From contig BOCB01000002.1 in NCBI GenBank assembly GCA_026002695.1, forward strand, positions 1 to 63,536: 63,536 nucleotides of DNA. Direction: 5' to 3'. This stretch comes from Synergistales bacterium (GTDB lineage Bacteria > Synergistota > Synergistia > Synergistales > Synergistaceae). The number at the start of each line of letters is the position of its first letter. The first letter of the stretch is position 1. The position numbers and the translations under genes are program-made. This document shows positions 16,102-24,421 of this stretch, one piece after another. The notes under the pieces are model-generated. The model searched no databases and was not told the origin of the DNA. It was given only the letters and a program-made list of their open reading frames with translations.

Positions 16102-16776
16102 ATGCGGCAAACGCGTAATAAAATGACACAAATAAATCAGCTGATTTCGCAAAAACACCTTGACAAACTCGCAAAACCTGCCATAATCGTTCGTTCGTTC
16201 GTTCGTTCGTTCGTTCGTTCGTTCGTTCGTTCGTTCGTTCGTTCTGTATATGGCGCTCTTTCAATGGTTATCGCCGTTGGGGCGCGGCTTACCGGTTGTG
16301 CGGCGGCGCGAGCGCTTGCCGAGCTGGGGAGGGATGTCCTTCTTCCAGATAAAAAGCCGCGCGTAGGCGGCGCTTGTTACGACTATCCCGACGGGCAGGG
16401 CGCTTATATTCACAAATACGGCCCGCATACTTTTCACACAAATTCTGAGAAAGTTTACGGCTTCATATCACGATTTTCGCGCCGGAACAATTTTACTTAC
16501 AGGGTTCTTGGACATATCAATGGCAAACTCTGCCCGATACCATTCAACTTCACTTCGATAGAAACATGTTTTTCACCGTCCGCGGCTGAGGAATATAAGT
16601 CCCGCCTGAGCGGCCTCATTGATTTTGGCGGCGCGGCGGCGATAGGAACTCTCCTGTCCGCTGATGACGCTCATTTGAAATGCCTTGCCCGATTCATCTA
16701 CGAAAACGTCTTCCTCGAATACACTAAAAAACAGTGGGGCATGTCCCCCGAAGAGCTCTGCGGCGGCGTACCGTAG
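16102..16776 (+). pseudogene. glf: UDP-galactopyranose mutase fragment fused to a repeat-coded leader
   Basis: One open frame joins a 28-aa leader, a TCGT-coded stretch of repeated SFVR residues, and the N-terminal part of UDP-galactopyranose mutase: MVIAVGARLTG, GGACYDYPDGQGAYIHKYGPHTFHTN, then KKQWGMSPEELCGG. Glf converts UDP-Galp to UDP-Galf for surface glycans. Family length is about 370-390 aa; here the frame stops at GGVP where a GC-rich repeat (16774-16846) begins, losing the substrate- and flavin-binding C-terminal half. The dinucleotide motif reads GARLTG instead of GAGLSG, a further sign of decay. The native start was probably the internal ATG at 16264. The current repeat count keeps leader and glf in frame. 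Confidence 0.75.
16187..16245 (+). repeat. TCGT tetranucleotide tract, about 14.75 units
   Basis: 59 nt of uninterrupted TCGT units inside the 5' coding part of the glf fusion. Four is not a multiple of three, so gain or loss of a unit shifts the glf frame. Both other frames meet stop codons within about 110 nt of the tract, as in lic-type contingency loci of other bacteria. Confidence 0.95.
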
Positions 16777-16846
16777 GGGCAGCCCTTGTGGCTGCCCTTT
16801 GGCTGTCCCCCGGCTGCCCCTCAAACGAAACGCTCCCCGATAAGGA
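16774..16846. repeat. Family C palindromic repeat, disrupts glf
   Basis: Contains gtaggggcagccc, repeated ggctgcccc units and caaacgaaacgctcccc. A related segment lies at 17982-18050 in inverted order for the palindrome, with the same caaacggaacgctcccc motif. It begins exactly where glf homology ends. Confidence 0.55.
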
Positions 16847-16878
16847 ATTTAATGAGTTCAATAAGGAGGTATGTGGTG

Positions 16879-17880
16879 ATGCGATATATTGAGCACCTGA
16901 GAAAAACTCTTCCTACGATGAAGAAACATTTGCTGATGGATTTGGGTAATTCCGGATGGCTGAATCTGCTGCCGAGCCTTAAAACGAATCGCCTTGTATA
17001 TCGCGTTGGTTTGCACACAATGGGGTTTGTTATGTTCTTGTTGCGTTTGCCAAAGTATATTGTTTATTTGAACCCTGAAAAACTAATCTTGCCCGGGTTC
17101 GAGGTTTGTGTTACGACGAGATGTACTTTGAAATGCGTGGATTGTACACAGAGGAACACATTTTACAGGAGCGGGAAATACGCCGCTGTACCGGAGGATT
17201 CAAAATTAGAGAATATATCCGCGTCTATCGGCAAAGTTTTAGCCGCTATAGACGGGGTTGTGATTATGCGGATAATGGGCGGTGAAGTTCTGCTTTGGCC
17301 GCCTCTTCCTCAGTTGCTTGATGAAATTCTCGCTTCTGACAAGGTATTTGTCCTTGATGTGGTCACTAACGGAACTCTGATTCCGTCCGGCGAACTGCTG
17401 AAACGGCTGAAAAACAAAAAAGCGAAGGTTTCGATAAGCGATTACGGAGTTATTTCGTCGAAAAAAGACGCGCTTATCGAGCTGTTTCGTGAGAATGGCG
17501 TTAGGTTTGACGTCGCCTTTGATGATGGAAAAGCAGGATGGCGGCGTATATATAAGGCAAAGGATGGACCGGAACTGCCGCGGGGACGTACCGACGAAGA
17601 GCTCGGGAAAATTTTCAAACTTTGCCCGAGCGCTAAATTTTGTAAGCATGTCATAGATGACAGGCTTTATATTTGCGCTATCCTCGCGCATATGAATAAA
17701 TTGAAGATAAAACCGTTTGACGGCACGGATTTTGTAGACCTAAACCTTCCTGCGGCGCAGGTGCGCGACGGGATAGAGAATTTCCAGTCGCTTGATTATT
17801 TGCCGGCGTGCGACTATTGCGATTATATGACAGGCGAGGATATCCAGCCGGCGATACAAGAGGAAGAAGGCGGAGCCTGA
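16879..17880 (+). CDS. Radical SAM protein with C-terminal cysteine cluster
   Basis: 333 aa from the ATG at 16879 (GGAGG 9 nt upstream); an open frame continues upstream into the repeat but has no start signal. The [4Fe-4S] motif is in TRCTLKCVDCTQRN (C-x3-C-x2-C), followed by MGGEVLLWP and VVTNGTL, normal radical SAM elements. The C-terminal region has further cysteines (LCPSAKFC, YICAIL, CDYCDY), resembling a SPASM-like auxiliary cluster. Similar proteins occur in polysaccharide loci and peptide-modification systems, but no substrate gene is visible, so the reaction is unknown. It lies between two arms of a 90-bp inverted repeat together with the glf fragment. Confidence 0.8.
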   Translation: MRYIEHLRKTLPTMKKHLLMDLGNSGWLNLLPSLKTNRLVYRVGLHTMGFVMFLLRLPKYIVYLNPEKLILPGFEVCVTTRCTLKCVDCTQRNTFYRSGKYAAVPEDSKLENISASIGKVLAAIDGVVIMRIMGGEVLLWPPLPQLLDEILASDKVFVLDVVTNGTLIPSGELLKRLKNKKAKVSISDYGVISSKKDALIELFRENGVRFDVAFDDGKAGWRRIYKAKDGPELPRGRTDEELGKIFKLCPSAKFCKHVIDDRLYICAILAHMNKLKIKPFDGTDFVDLNLPAAQVRDGIENFQSLDYLPACDYCDYMTGEDIQPAIQEEEGGA

Positions 17881-17981
17881 ATTATAAATACACAAAAAAA
17901 CGCATACGGCGTCTCCGTGACCGACAGCAGGGAAATATAAAAAAGGTATGGATTGTGAATGGGGTAAAATTAGGGAACGGG

Positions 17982-18050
17982 GCAACCACAAGGCGGGAAC
18001 AGGGGCAACCACAAGGGTTGCCCCTACAACCCCCAAACGGAACGCTCCCC
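17982..18050. repeat. Family C palindromic repeat
   Basis: Contains ggggcaaccacaagg twice and its partner gggttgcccctac, then caaacggaacgctcccc as at 16819-16840. With the 90-bp arm to its right it fills most of the 356-nt gap 17881-18236, where I see no gene. Confidence 0.5.
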
Positions 18051-18053
18051 ACA

Positions 18054-18143
18054 TTCACCCATCGGGCGCAAGGCTAAAATCACGTGAGATCGCTCATAGA
18101 GCTGATTTATCTTGATTAAAATTTATTAACCTGCGGTTTGAGG
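18054..18143 (-). repeat. Right arm of the 90-bp inverted repeat pair
   Basis: Reverse complement of 15747-15836 with three mismatches. The arms enclose about 2.2 kb with the glf fusion and the radical SAM gene. Confidence 0.85.
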
Positions 18144-18236
18144 TTTAAGATAGGCGGGTTCGGCGCAAAAACAACGCCTCAGGCATCGTTTCGCGCCTGA
18201 GGCATTTATTTATTTAACTTCATCATGGCATTGTCT

Positions 18237-18758
18237 TCATTTACATCCTACCGCTTCTTCCACTACTTCCGGCTCTTCTTCATACGCTACACTGTCGGGA
18301 ATCGAATAAAACGGAACCAGCGGGCGCTGCGCCACGGGGGATGAGAGGAGCACGGACGCGCTTACTTTACCGTAGCGGCTCATGTATCTCACTATCTCGT
18401 CGAGGTGCGCGGTGTCCGTTGCCACGACTTTCAGTATCAGTCCGTACTCGCCTGTAACATGATGTATCTCGAAAACTTCGGGAAGCGCCCTTGCCGCTTC
18501 GTCGGCCTCGTGCCAATTGCCGTCGAATACCGAGACGTTGATGAAAGCCGTGAGCGAGAAACCGAGCAGCTCTTCGTTCACTAAAGTCCTGTAACCCTTT
18601 ATGAACCCGGCTACTTCCATGCGGTGTACTCTTTCGGCGGCTGCCGGCGAGGACAACCCTACCGCCCGCCCCAGATCGCTGAACGTTATCCTCGCGTTTT
18701 CCTGCACGGATTTAAGAATCTGCCTGCCCACTCTGTCCAACAACTTATCACTGTGCAT
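18237..18758 (-). CDS. Lrp/AsnC-family transcriptional regulator
   Basis: 173 aa from the ATG at 18758 with GGAGG 8 nt upstream; a TTG five codons earlier overlaps that site and is not used. The N-terminal winged HTH (LDRVGRQILKSVQENARITFSDLGRAVGLSSPAAAERVHRME) is followed by a RAM/ligand-binding domain (ALPEVFEIHHVTGEYGLILKVVATDTAHLDEIV). Such proteins sense amino acids and control amino-acid or transport genes. The acidic tail EEEPEVVEE is unusual for the family. No target is evident; the gene stands alone. Confidence 0.92.
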   Translation of the reverse strand: MHSDKLLDRVGRQILKSVQENARITFSDLGRAVGLSSPAAAERVHRMEVAGFIKGYRTLVNEELLGFSLTAFINVSVFDGNWHEADEAARALPEVFEIHHVTGEYGLILKVVATDTAHLDEIVRYMSRYGKVSASVLLSSPVAQRPLVPFYSIPDSVAYEEEPEVVEEAVGCK

Positions 18759-18949
18759 AATGCTTGCCTCCAATCGTTTGTTTGTGTGTCTTGTGTATGG
18801 AAGTAGGATAACTTAACTATTCGTATCGGGTAAGCGTAAAATTACTTATTTTTTAAGAAAATCATTAATATTATGATAAGAAAGCTCGGTCATTAATCGT
18901 TTGACTTTGTGAATAGGATCAAGGGGTTTATGCCCCTTGATGAAGAAAC

Positions 18950-19064
18950 TAAGTAAGCGCCGATTAATTAGCCAAAATGGAATTTCGCCGTTTTGAGATG
19001 CAGAGCCGGTCAGGTTTTTGTCGTTACCCTTTAGGCTCCTGACAATAAATCAGCATTTACCTAA
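18950..19064 (-). repeat. Family A intergenic element, full copy downstream of polA
   Basis: About 115 bp with the family's inverted ends (taagtaagcgc...attaattagcc and rc ataaatcagcatttac), a central hairpin ccaaaatgg/ccgttttga, and the box TATCGTTACCCTTTAGGCTCC in slightly altered form. I define minus as opposite to the 21714 copy. Together with a short hairpin (aaggggtttatgcccctt near 18920) it fills the 329-nt gap 18759-19087; no gene seen. Confidence 0.8.
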
Positions 19065-19087
19065 GTGCGGTTTGGCGGTTCGCTTTT

Positions 19088-21694
19088 TTACACCTCAGCG
19101 AGCGTGCGCCCTCTTTTTGGGACGGCTTTCAGCGGCACGTTCAGGCATTCGATTCCCTCCATCGTTTTCACGAGAAGCGCCTCAACCTCGTCGGCAAATT
19201 CCTCGGACGTCTCGCATATCAGCGAGTCGTGTACCTGGAGCGCCATGCGGGCGCGCGTCTTGTCCAAGGCTTTGTCGAGCTTTATCATCGCTATCTTCGC
19301 TATATCGGAGGCCGCGCTCTGGATCGGGGTGTTTACCGCGACGCGATCCATCGACGCCCCGCCGCGCCCTTCGGTGGTGGTTACTTCCGCAAGCGGACGT
19401 ACGCGCCCGAAGATGGACTCGGTGAAACCGCGCTCTTTAGCGGATAGCGCGCTGTTTGTGAGGTAGTCGCGCACTTTGGGGAGGACTGAGAAGTATTTGT
19501 CTATCAGCTCAACCGCGCGGTATCTCGTGATTCCCATGCGGGCGGCGAGGCCGTGCGCGCCCATGCCGTAGATGAGCCCGAAGTTCACCGTCTTCGCGAA
19601 GCGGCGCTGCTCTTGGGTGATGTCCTCGGGAGCCGCGCCGAATACCCACGAGGCTGTCTCTGAGTGTATGTCCCTGTTGCCCGCGAAGGATTCGACGAGG
19701 CGCTCCTCGCCGGACAAGTGAGCTAAGACGCGAAGCTCTATCTGCGAGTAATCGGCAGCGACGTAGACGCCTTTGCCGCCGAAGAGGCCGTCAGCGGGCT
19801 TTATCGCGCTCCTGAATTTTTCGGCCCATTCGCCGAAGACGGGGAGGTTCTGCACGTTTGGATCGCGGCTCGCAAGACGTCCCGTGCCCGTAGCCGTGTG
19901 AAGGAATGTCGAGCGTATCCTGTGGTCGGGCGAGCGTTCGGCGTAGTGTATGAACGGTTCGACGAAACCGGACGACATCTTGGAGTACTCGCGGAATTCC
20001 AGCAGCATGGACGGCACTCGGCACATCGGCTCCGGCAGACGGGACAGCTCATCTAAAACCTCCATGTCCGTCGATGCGCCGGTCTTGGTCTTTTTTATGA
20101 CGGGGAGCCCCAACCTCTCGAAAAGGAGCTCGCCGACCTGCTTTGGCGAGTTGAGATTTATGGAACCGCCGGCCGCGTCCGATATGCCGCGCTCCAAATC
20201 GCCTATGCGCGCGCGGAGTTCCGCGTCGAGTTCGGTGAGAATATTCACGTCCGTAAAGAGCCCGTTCGCGCTGAGTTCGGCGAGAACCGGAACGAGCGGC
20301 GCGTCTATGGAGGTCATCACTTTTTCCATATTAGACGCGTACTTTGCGGCGGAGAGTTCGCGCCAGAGTGAGAGAATCTCCGCCGCGAGGGCGGCGTTAC
20401 TTCCAGCGTACGCGCCGAGTATGTATTTATCGGGCAGCATATCATTCAGGAAATGGCTCTTCGCGTCGGGGTGGAGGAAGTAGTGCGCGAGCTCGGCGTC
20501 CCTGATTATTTCGGGGCATTCGGCTAAAAATTGTTCCCTTTCGCACCACGCGCCATATCCGGCAAGTATCAGTTTTTTGCCGTTTTCGCCGCCGCGTTTC
20601 GCGCGCTCCGCCCACGCTCCGAGGGTTTCTCTCGCGCCGGCAAGTTCGCGCCACTCGCCGTCTTCGGTCATTATAACTCCGTCTGCGAGGACGAGCGTCT
20701 CCTCCCCGTCGAGGGAAAAGTCAGACGGTTCGTCACGCGCGGCGACTGCCCGTGTTTCGGCGCGGGCTTCGGTGAGGGATATATTTGGTTTTTCGGGCGC
20801 TCCTTCGAGGCCTAAGCGCGAGATGATTTTTTTGAGGCCGAGGCGCGAGCAGAGCGCGTAAGCGGCGCTCATATCTACTTCCGTCCTGCGGAGAAGCTCG
20901 GCGGGAATCGGTTCGACCTCCAGCGGCACGACGAGTGAGAGGCTCCTGTACGCTTCCTCGCGTCCGGCTTCGAGTTTTTTCCTCTGCGTGTCGGGAAGTA
21001 AATCAAGGGCGCCGTATATCGCGTCGAGCGAGCCGTATTTGACGAGCAGGCCGCGCGCCGTCTTGTCGCCTATGCCGCTCACGCCCGGTATGTTGTCAAC
21101 CGCGTCGCCGACGAGCGCGAGGTAGTCGGCCATCGCGGCGGGAGGGAAGCCGTATTCGTCGGTGAAGGAGCGTTCGCTGTACATATTGAAGTCGCTTATG
21201 CCCTTCGACGGGCGCGCCATTCGCACCCCCCGCCCCAGCGTCTGCAAGAGGTCCTTGTCCGCTGACAGTATAAGCGCGCCGTATCCGCCGCGCGACAACG
21301 CGCGGGCGGTGGAGGCTATCATGTCATCGGCCTCAGTGCCGCCTTGAACGAAGACGGGATAACCGAGGGCGCGGGACAGCTCCAATATCAAAGGGAGCTG
21401 CGCCTTGAAATTGTCGGGAGTCGGACGCCGTCCCTCCTTGTACGCGCCGTACATCTCGTCGCGCGCGGTAGGCCCCTTTGGGTCGAAGAATATCCCCACG
21501 CCGTCCGGCTTCCATTCATCCACGGCTTTGAGCAGCATATTCATGAAGCCGAGCACGGCGTTGGTCGGCGTGCCGTCCGGCGCGTTCATCTCCGGCAGCG
21601 CGTAGAACCCTCTGAACGCGAGCCCGTGTCCGTCGATGAGGAGTATCGTCTCGTTTATTTTGCTGTCCTTGCTCTCCGGCGTATCATTCATCAT
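19088..21694 (-). CDS. polA: DNA polymerase I
   Basis: 868 aa, typical family-A length. Domains in order: the 5' nuclease (LLIDGHGLAFRGFYAL, GTEADDMIAS, LSADKDLLQ, GDAVDNIPGV); a middle 3'-5' exonuclease-like domain of about 300-480 that lacks clear DxE and YxxxD motifs and is probably inactive; and the polymerase domain with motif A DYSQIELR, motif B RRFAKTVNFGLIYGM and motif C QVHDSL. It acts in Okazaki fragment processing and repair. Start is the ATG at 21694 with AAGGAG upstream. A family A element ends about 20 nt before the start codon, between polA and the upstream DUF4911 gene. Confidence 0.96.
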   Translation of the reverse strand: MMNDTPESKDSKINETILLIDGHGLAFRGFYALPEMNAPDGTPTNAVLGFMNMLLKAVDEWKPDGVGIFFDPKGPTARDEMYGAYKEGRRPTPDNFKAQLPLILELSRALGYPVFVQGGTEADDMIASTARALSRGGYGALILSADKDLLQTLGRGVRMARPSKGISDFNMYSERSFTDEYGFPPAAMADYLALVGDAVDNIPGVSGIGDKTARGLLVKYGSLDAIYGALDLLPDTQRKKLEAGREEAYRSLSLVVPLEVEPIPAELLRRTEVDMSAAYALCSRLGLKKIISRLGLEGAPEKPNISLTEARAETRAVAARDEPSDFSLDGEETLVLADGVIMTEDGEWRELAGARETLGAWAERAKRGGENGKKLILAGYGAWCEREQFLAECPEIIRDAELAHYFLHPDAKSHFLNDMLPDKYILGAYAGSNAALAAEILSLWRELSAAKYASNMEKVMTSIDAPLVPVLAELSANGLFTDVNILTELDAELRARIGDLERGISDAAGGSINLNSPKQVGELLFERLGLPVIKKTKTGASTDMEVLDELSRLPEPMCRVPSMLLEFREYSKMSSGFVEPFIHYAERSPDHRIRSTFLHTATGTGRLASRDPNVQNLPVFGEWAEKFRSAIKPADGLFGGKGVYVAADYSQIELRVLAHLSGEERLVESFAGNRDIHSETASWVFGAAPEDITQEQRRFAKTVNFGLIYGMGAHGLAARMGITRYRAVELIDKYFSVLPKVRDYLTNSALSAKERGFTESIFGRVRPLAEVTTTEGRGGASMDRVAVNTPIQSAASDIAKIAMIKLDKALDKTRARMALQVHDSLICETSEEFADEVEALLVKTMEGIECLNVPLKAVPKRGRTLAEV

Positions 21695-21713
21695 GTCCGG
21701 TCTCCTTCCGTTT

Positions 21714-21829
21714 TAAGTAAATGCTGATTTATTGTCAGGAACCTGAAGGGTAACGATAAAAATCCCGACCGGCTCTGCATCCCAAAACGGCGAAATTCCA
21801 TTTTGGCTAATTAATCAGCGCTTACTTAA
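21714..21829 (+). repeat. Family A intergenic element, full copy upstream of polA
   Basis: Reference copy. The ends taagtaaatgctgattta and attaatcagcgcttactta are inverted repeats. The core has aacctgaagggtaacgata, gaccggctctgcat and a hairpin ccaaaacgg/ccattttgg. Its right end supplies the AAG and TAA that end the DUF4911 gene. Confidence 0.9.
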
Positions 21830-22040
21830 TATCAATACCCTCGCGCCGGAACGCGTCCAAAATTCTTCCCATCTCGCCCTTGAAACAGTTCGGGCAGAAT
21901 ATTGATATCATCCCCGAAGGATCGTCGGTGACCAAAAAGCCGACGCCGTCGTAAGCGTCTATTGTCCAGCTCATGTAGCAGATGGCCTCTCTCGGAACTT
22001 TCAGCTCGTACCTGAAAAGCTCAAAGCTGTTCTCCGTCAT
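21822..22040 (-). CDS. DUF4911-type small protein
   Basis: A 72-aa protein with CYMSWTIDAYDGVGFLVTDDPSGMISIFCPNCF, a pattern I associate with the DUF4911 family of small proteins found near mltG/polA-type genes in Synergistota. No membrane segment and no known function; it probably folds as a small alpha/beta domain. Its start overlaps the mltG stop by 4 nt (ATGA), so it is translated with mltG. The last codon and stop come from the end of a family A repeat. The family name is recalled, not searched. Confidence 0.65.
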   Translation of the reverse strand: MTENSFELFRYELKVPREAICYMSWTIDAYDGVGFLVTDDPSGMISIFCPNCFKGEMGRILDAFRREGIDIK

Positions 22041-23065
22041 TTGTTAGGCTTGCCTTTGCTTTCTCTGTCTATTTTATTCTTCGCCGCGAGGTGCTCGCTG
22101 TACGTTCGTGTAAAGACGTGTCCTCCGTCTCCCTTCGCCACGAAGAACAGCATATCCGTGCTCGCCGGGGACAGCGCCGCGCTCCACGAACCAACCGAAG
22201 GAACGCCGATATTGCCCGGCGGCAGCCCGTCGTGTATGTATGTGTTGAAGGGCGAGTTTATCTTAATATCATTAAAATTCACGCGCTCTATCTTGACGCC
22301 GCGCGTCTTCCACGCGTACACCACCGTGGCGCACGATTGGAGCGGCATGCCCGCGCCGAGCCTGTTCTTGAACACCCCGGCCATCATCGGCCTGTCGGCG
22401 CTCACTAACGCCTCCTTCTCGATTATCGACGCGAGGATTCCGTTTCGCAGTATATCTGCGCTTGTTATGTCATTAGGCAGGGTGTCCTTGCGCTGCTTCC
22501 ACCAAAGCGCCGCCGCCGCCGTCACGAGCCGCTCCGCGTCCTTCCCGTCCGGCAGTATATTGTAAGTCTCAGGCGCGAGCATCGTTATCCTGTCCGCCGC
22601 CTTCGCCGGCAGCAAGACGCGCGAATCCTCGGGGAAATTCTTATCGTCGCTCAGCGCCGCCGCCAGCGAGGCGCCATTATCGCCCAAGGATGCCTTTATA
22701 TCGTCAAGCAGAGCGCCGGGCAGTATGCGTATCACCCTCACTTCCGGTGAGGCCGCCGCTAATTCCCTCGCCACGTTCTCCGCGTATCCGGCTCGTATTT
22801 TATACTTCCCCGGCTTTATCTTTCTTTCAATGCCGATTTGTACTATGTACTTCACGAGAACCCTGCCGTCGGAGACAATGCCGAGCCGCTCGAACTCACG
22901 CGCCGCGGCCCCGGCGCCCCACCCGTCCTGTATGAAGACCTCGACCTCGCCGCCGAGTTTGGCGGGAGCTTTCTCGCGCAGCGCGAAATAAGCCGCTCCC
23001 GCCGAGATAATCGCCACGGCGAGCAGGGATATAATTAACTTGAAATAAAATTTCTTTTTTTTCAT
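22037..23065 (-). CDS. mltG: Endolytic murein transglycosylase MltG
   Basis: 342 aa with an N-terminal lysine-rich segment and one membrane helix (about 9-28), a LysM-like region, and the YceG catalytic domain. The latter has the glutamate in ASIIEKEA, MAGVFKNRLGAGMPLQS, and SPFNTYIHDGLPPGNI, corresponding to YNTY...GLPPGPI of the family. It cuts nascent glycan strands at the inner membrane and sets glycan length. The C-terminal motif FFVAKGDGGHVFTRTYSEH is typical. Followed with a 4-nt overlap by the DUF4911 gene. Confidence 0.94.
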   Translation of the reverse strand: MKKKKFYFKLIISLLAVAIISAGAAYFALREKAPAKLGGEVEVFIQDGWGAGAAAREFERLGIVSDGRVLVKYIVQIGIERKIKPGKYKIRAGYAENVARELAAASPEVRVIRILPGALLDDIKASLGDNGASLAAALSDDKNFPEDSRVLLPAKAADRITMLAPETYNILPDGKDAERLVTAAAALWWKQRKDTLPNDITSADILRNGILASIIEKEALVSADRPMMAGVFKNRLGAGMPLQSCATVVYAWKTRGVKIERVNFNDIKINSPFNTYIHDGLPPGNIGVPSVGSWSAALSPASTDMLFFVAKGDGGHVFTRTYSEHLAAKNKIDRESKGKPNK

Positions 23066-23097
23066 TTAGCCGTATCTCCTCAAAAAAATAAAATCAA

Positions 23098-23160
23098 AAC
23101 CGTGGGGGCTGCTCGCCCCCACACCCCTCACAAGGGTTATCACCCCAGCCCCCTGTTAAA
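23098..23160 (-). repeat. Family B double-hairpin element
   Basis: On the minus strand it reads a CAAGGGTGAYAACCCTTG-like hairpin (degenerate here) followed by gtgggggc/gcccccac. It begins 15 nt after the pepP-like stop and ends about 35 nt before mltG. It probably acts as a terminator or RNA-stabilising structure. Confidence 0.65.
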
Positions 23161-23175
23161 AGTCAAAGGCTCTTC

Positions 23176-24366
23176 CTATACTGCCAAAAGTTCGCTGCTC
23201 AGATTTTCGCTGAGTTTTACAGTGCCGTTTCTTCTGATCAGGTAGTCGTCCTCTATTCTCATGCCGTATTCTCCGCGCTTGTAGAACCCGGGTTCGATTG
23301 TTACCACGTCGCCTTCGCGCAGCATAGCTTCGGAGCCGGAGACTATGGAGGGCGCCTCGTGTACGGATAAGCCTATCCCGTGCCCCGTTCCGTGCGTGAA
23401 GAAACTCTCTAACTCCGCGCCCCTGAGCACGTCCCTCACGGACGCGTCGATTGCCGCGACCTTAGCGCCCGGCGACAGGAGAGCCGCCGCCTCGGCCTGC
23501 GCCCAGAGCAGTATCGCGTAATGCTCGCGCGTGTAACTCGATGGCTCGCCTATGGAGAACATCCTCGTTATGTCGCAGACGTACCCGCCGGATCGGACTG
23601 CGAAGTCCGCCATAACGAGGTCGCCGCGCTCGAATTTTTTGTCTGTCGGCAGCGCGTGCGGCAGGGAAGTCCTCACGCCGCTCGACACAAGAAGCGGGGC
23701 CGGAAAGCCGATATCTCCTCCCATAGTGCCGGAGTAATAACTGAACCGCGCGGCAAATTCGCGCTCGCTCATTCCTTCCGCAGCGTCGGAGAGTGAGCGC
23801 GTGAACGCGTCGCCCGCTATCCGAGCCGCGTTTTTAATGGCTTTTGTCTCGTCGCCGTTCTTATGTCTGCGCATATCGATGATCGCGCTCGAAATGTCCG
23901 TCAAGGGTATTGAAGGAATTGCTCTTTCGATGTAAGTGTACGCTGAATGGCTCATGCTATTGCCGCAGCAGCCGACGCGCGAGGGTCTTATCTTTACGAG
24001 CCTCTCCGCGGCCGCGTTTAGAGGGCTCAGGCGCCGCGTCTCCGCCGACGACACGACGGGGCAGCGGCACGTAGCCTCGGCAGCCTCTATATATCGCGGG
24101 TCTGTAAAAAGCGTAACCTCGTCCTTCGTGATGAGAAGGACGCCCGACGTCCCGATAAAGCCGGTGAGATAATATATATCCTCCCACCCGACGCCGTCCC
24201 GGCAGATCAATATCCAAGCGTCCGGCGTGTTCTTGCCGAGCTTGCCGCTTGAACGGAGCAATGATTGAATCGACTTCAGCCTCTCGCTGTATATGCCGCT
24301 TTTTATGCCGCTCGCCTCCCTAAAACCGCGGGGCTGCCCGCCCCGCGCCCCCGTTTGAAAAATCAA
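23176..24366 (-). CDS. Xaa-Pro aminopeptidase-like M24 metallopeptidase
   Basis: About 375-396 aa. The N-terminal creatinase-like domain (DAWILICRDGVGWEDIYYLTGFIGTSG) precedes the pita-bread M24 domain with all five metal ligands: DFAV, CDITRMF, GTGHGIGL, IEPGFY and RIEDDYLI. It should remove N-terminal residues before proline. The start is odd. A TTG at 24366 has no ribosome-binding site and would translate a family B hairpin, whereas GGGAGG at 24315-24320 is followed 8 nt later by ATA (24306), with no ATG, GTG or TTG nearby. Homology starts after either point (RLKSIQSLL). Confidence 0.9.
   Translation of the reverse strand: MIFQTGARGGQPRGFREASGIKSGIYSERLKSIQSLLRSSGKLGKNTPDAWILICRDGVGWEDIYYLTGFIGTSGVLLITKDEVTLFTDPRYIEAAEATCRCPVVSSAETRRLSPLNAAAERLVKIRPSRVGCCGNSMSHSAYTYIERAIPSIPLTDISSAIIDMRRHKNGDETKAIKNAARIAGDAFTRSLSDAAEGMSEREFAARFSYYSGTMGGDIGFPAPLLVSSGVRTSLPHALPTDKKFERGDLVMADFAVRSGGYVCDITRMFSIGEPSSYTREHYAILLWAQAEAAALLSPGAKVAAIDASVRDVLRGAELESFFTHGTGHGIGLSVHEAPSIVSGSEAMLREGDVVTIEPGFYKRGEYGMRIEDDYLIRRNGTVKLSENLSSELLAV
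24327..24347 (-). repeat. Family B hairpin 2, single
   Basis: cgcggggc/gccccgcg with a 5-nt loop, upstream of the pepP-like gene in the same sense as the other B elements, in the gap after the AIR-synthase-like gene start region. Confidence 0.55.
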
Positions 24367-24421
24367 AAATATGGTGTCGGAATTGGTGATAACGGGCGAA
24401 CGCGGTTCGCCCCCGCGATGA

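Noticed and set aside
16187..16245. TCGT tract as a CRISPR array or as a minus-strand protein of NERT repeats
   Set aside because: There are no spacers, only a perfect 4-nt unit; the minus-strand frame is a by-product of the repeat with no start context.
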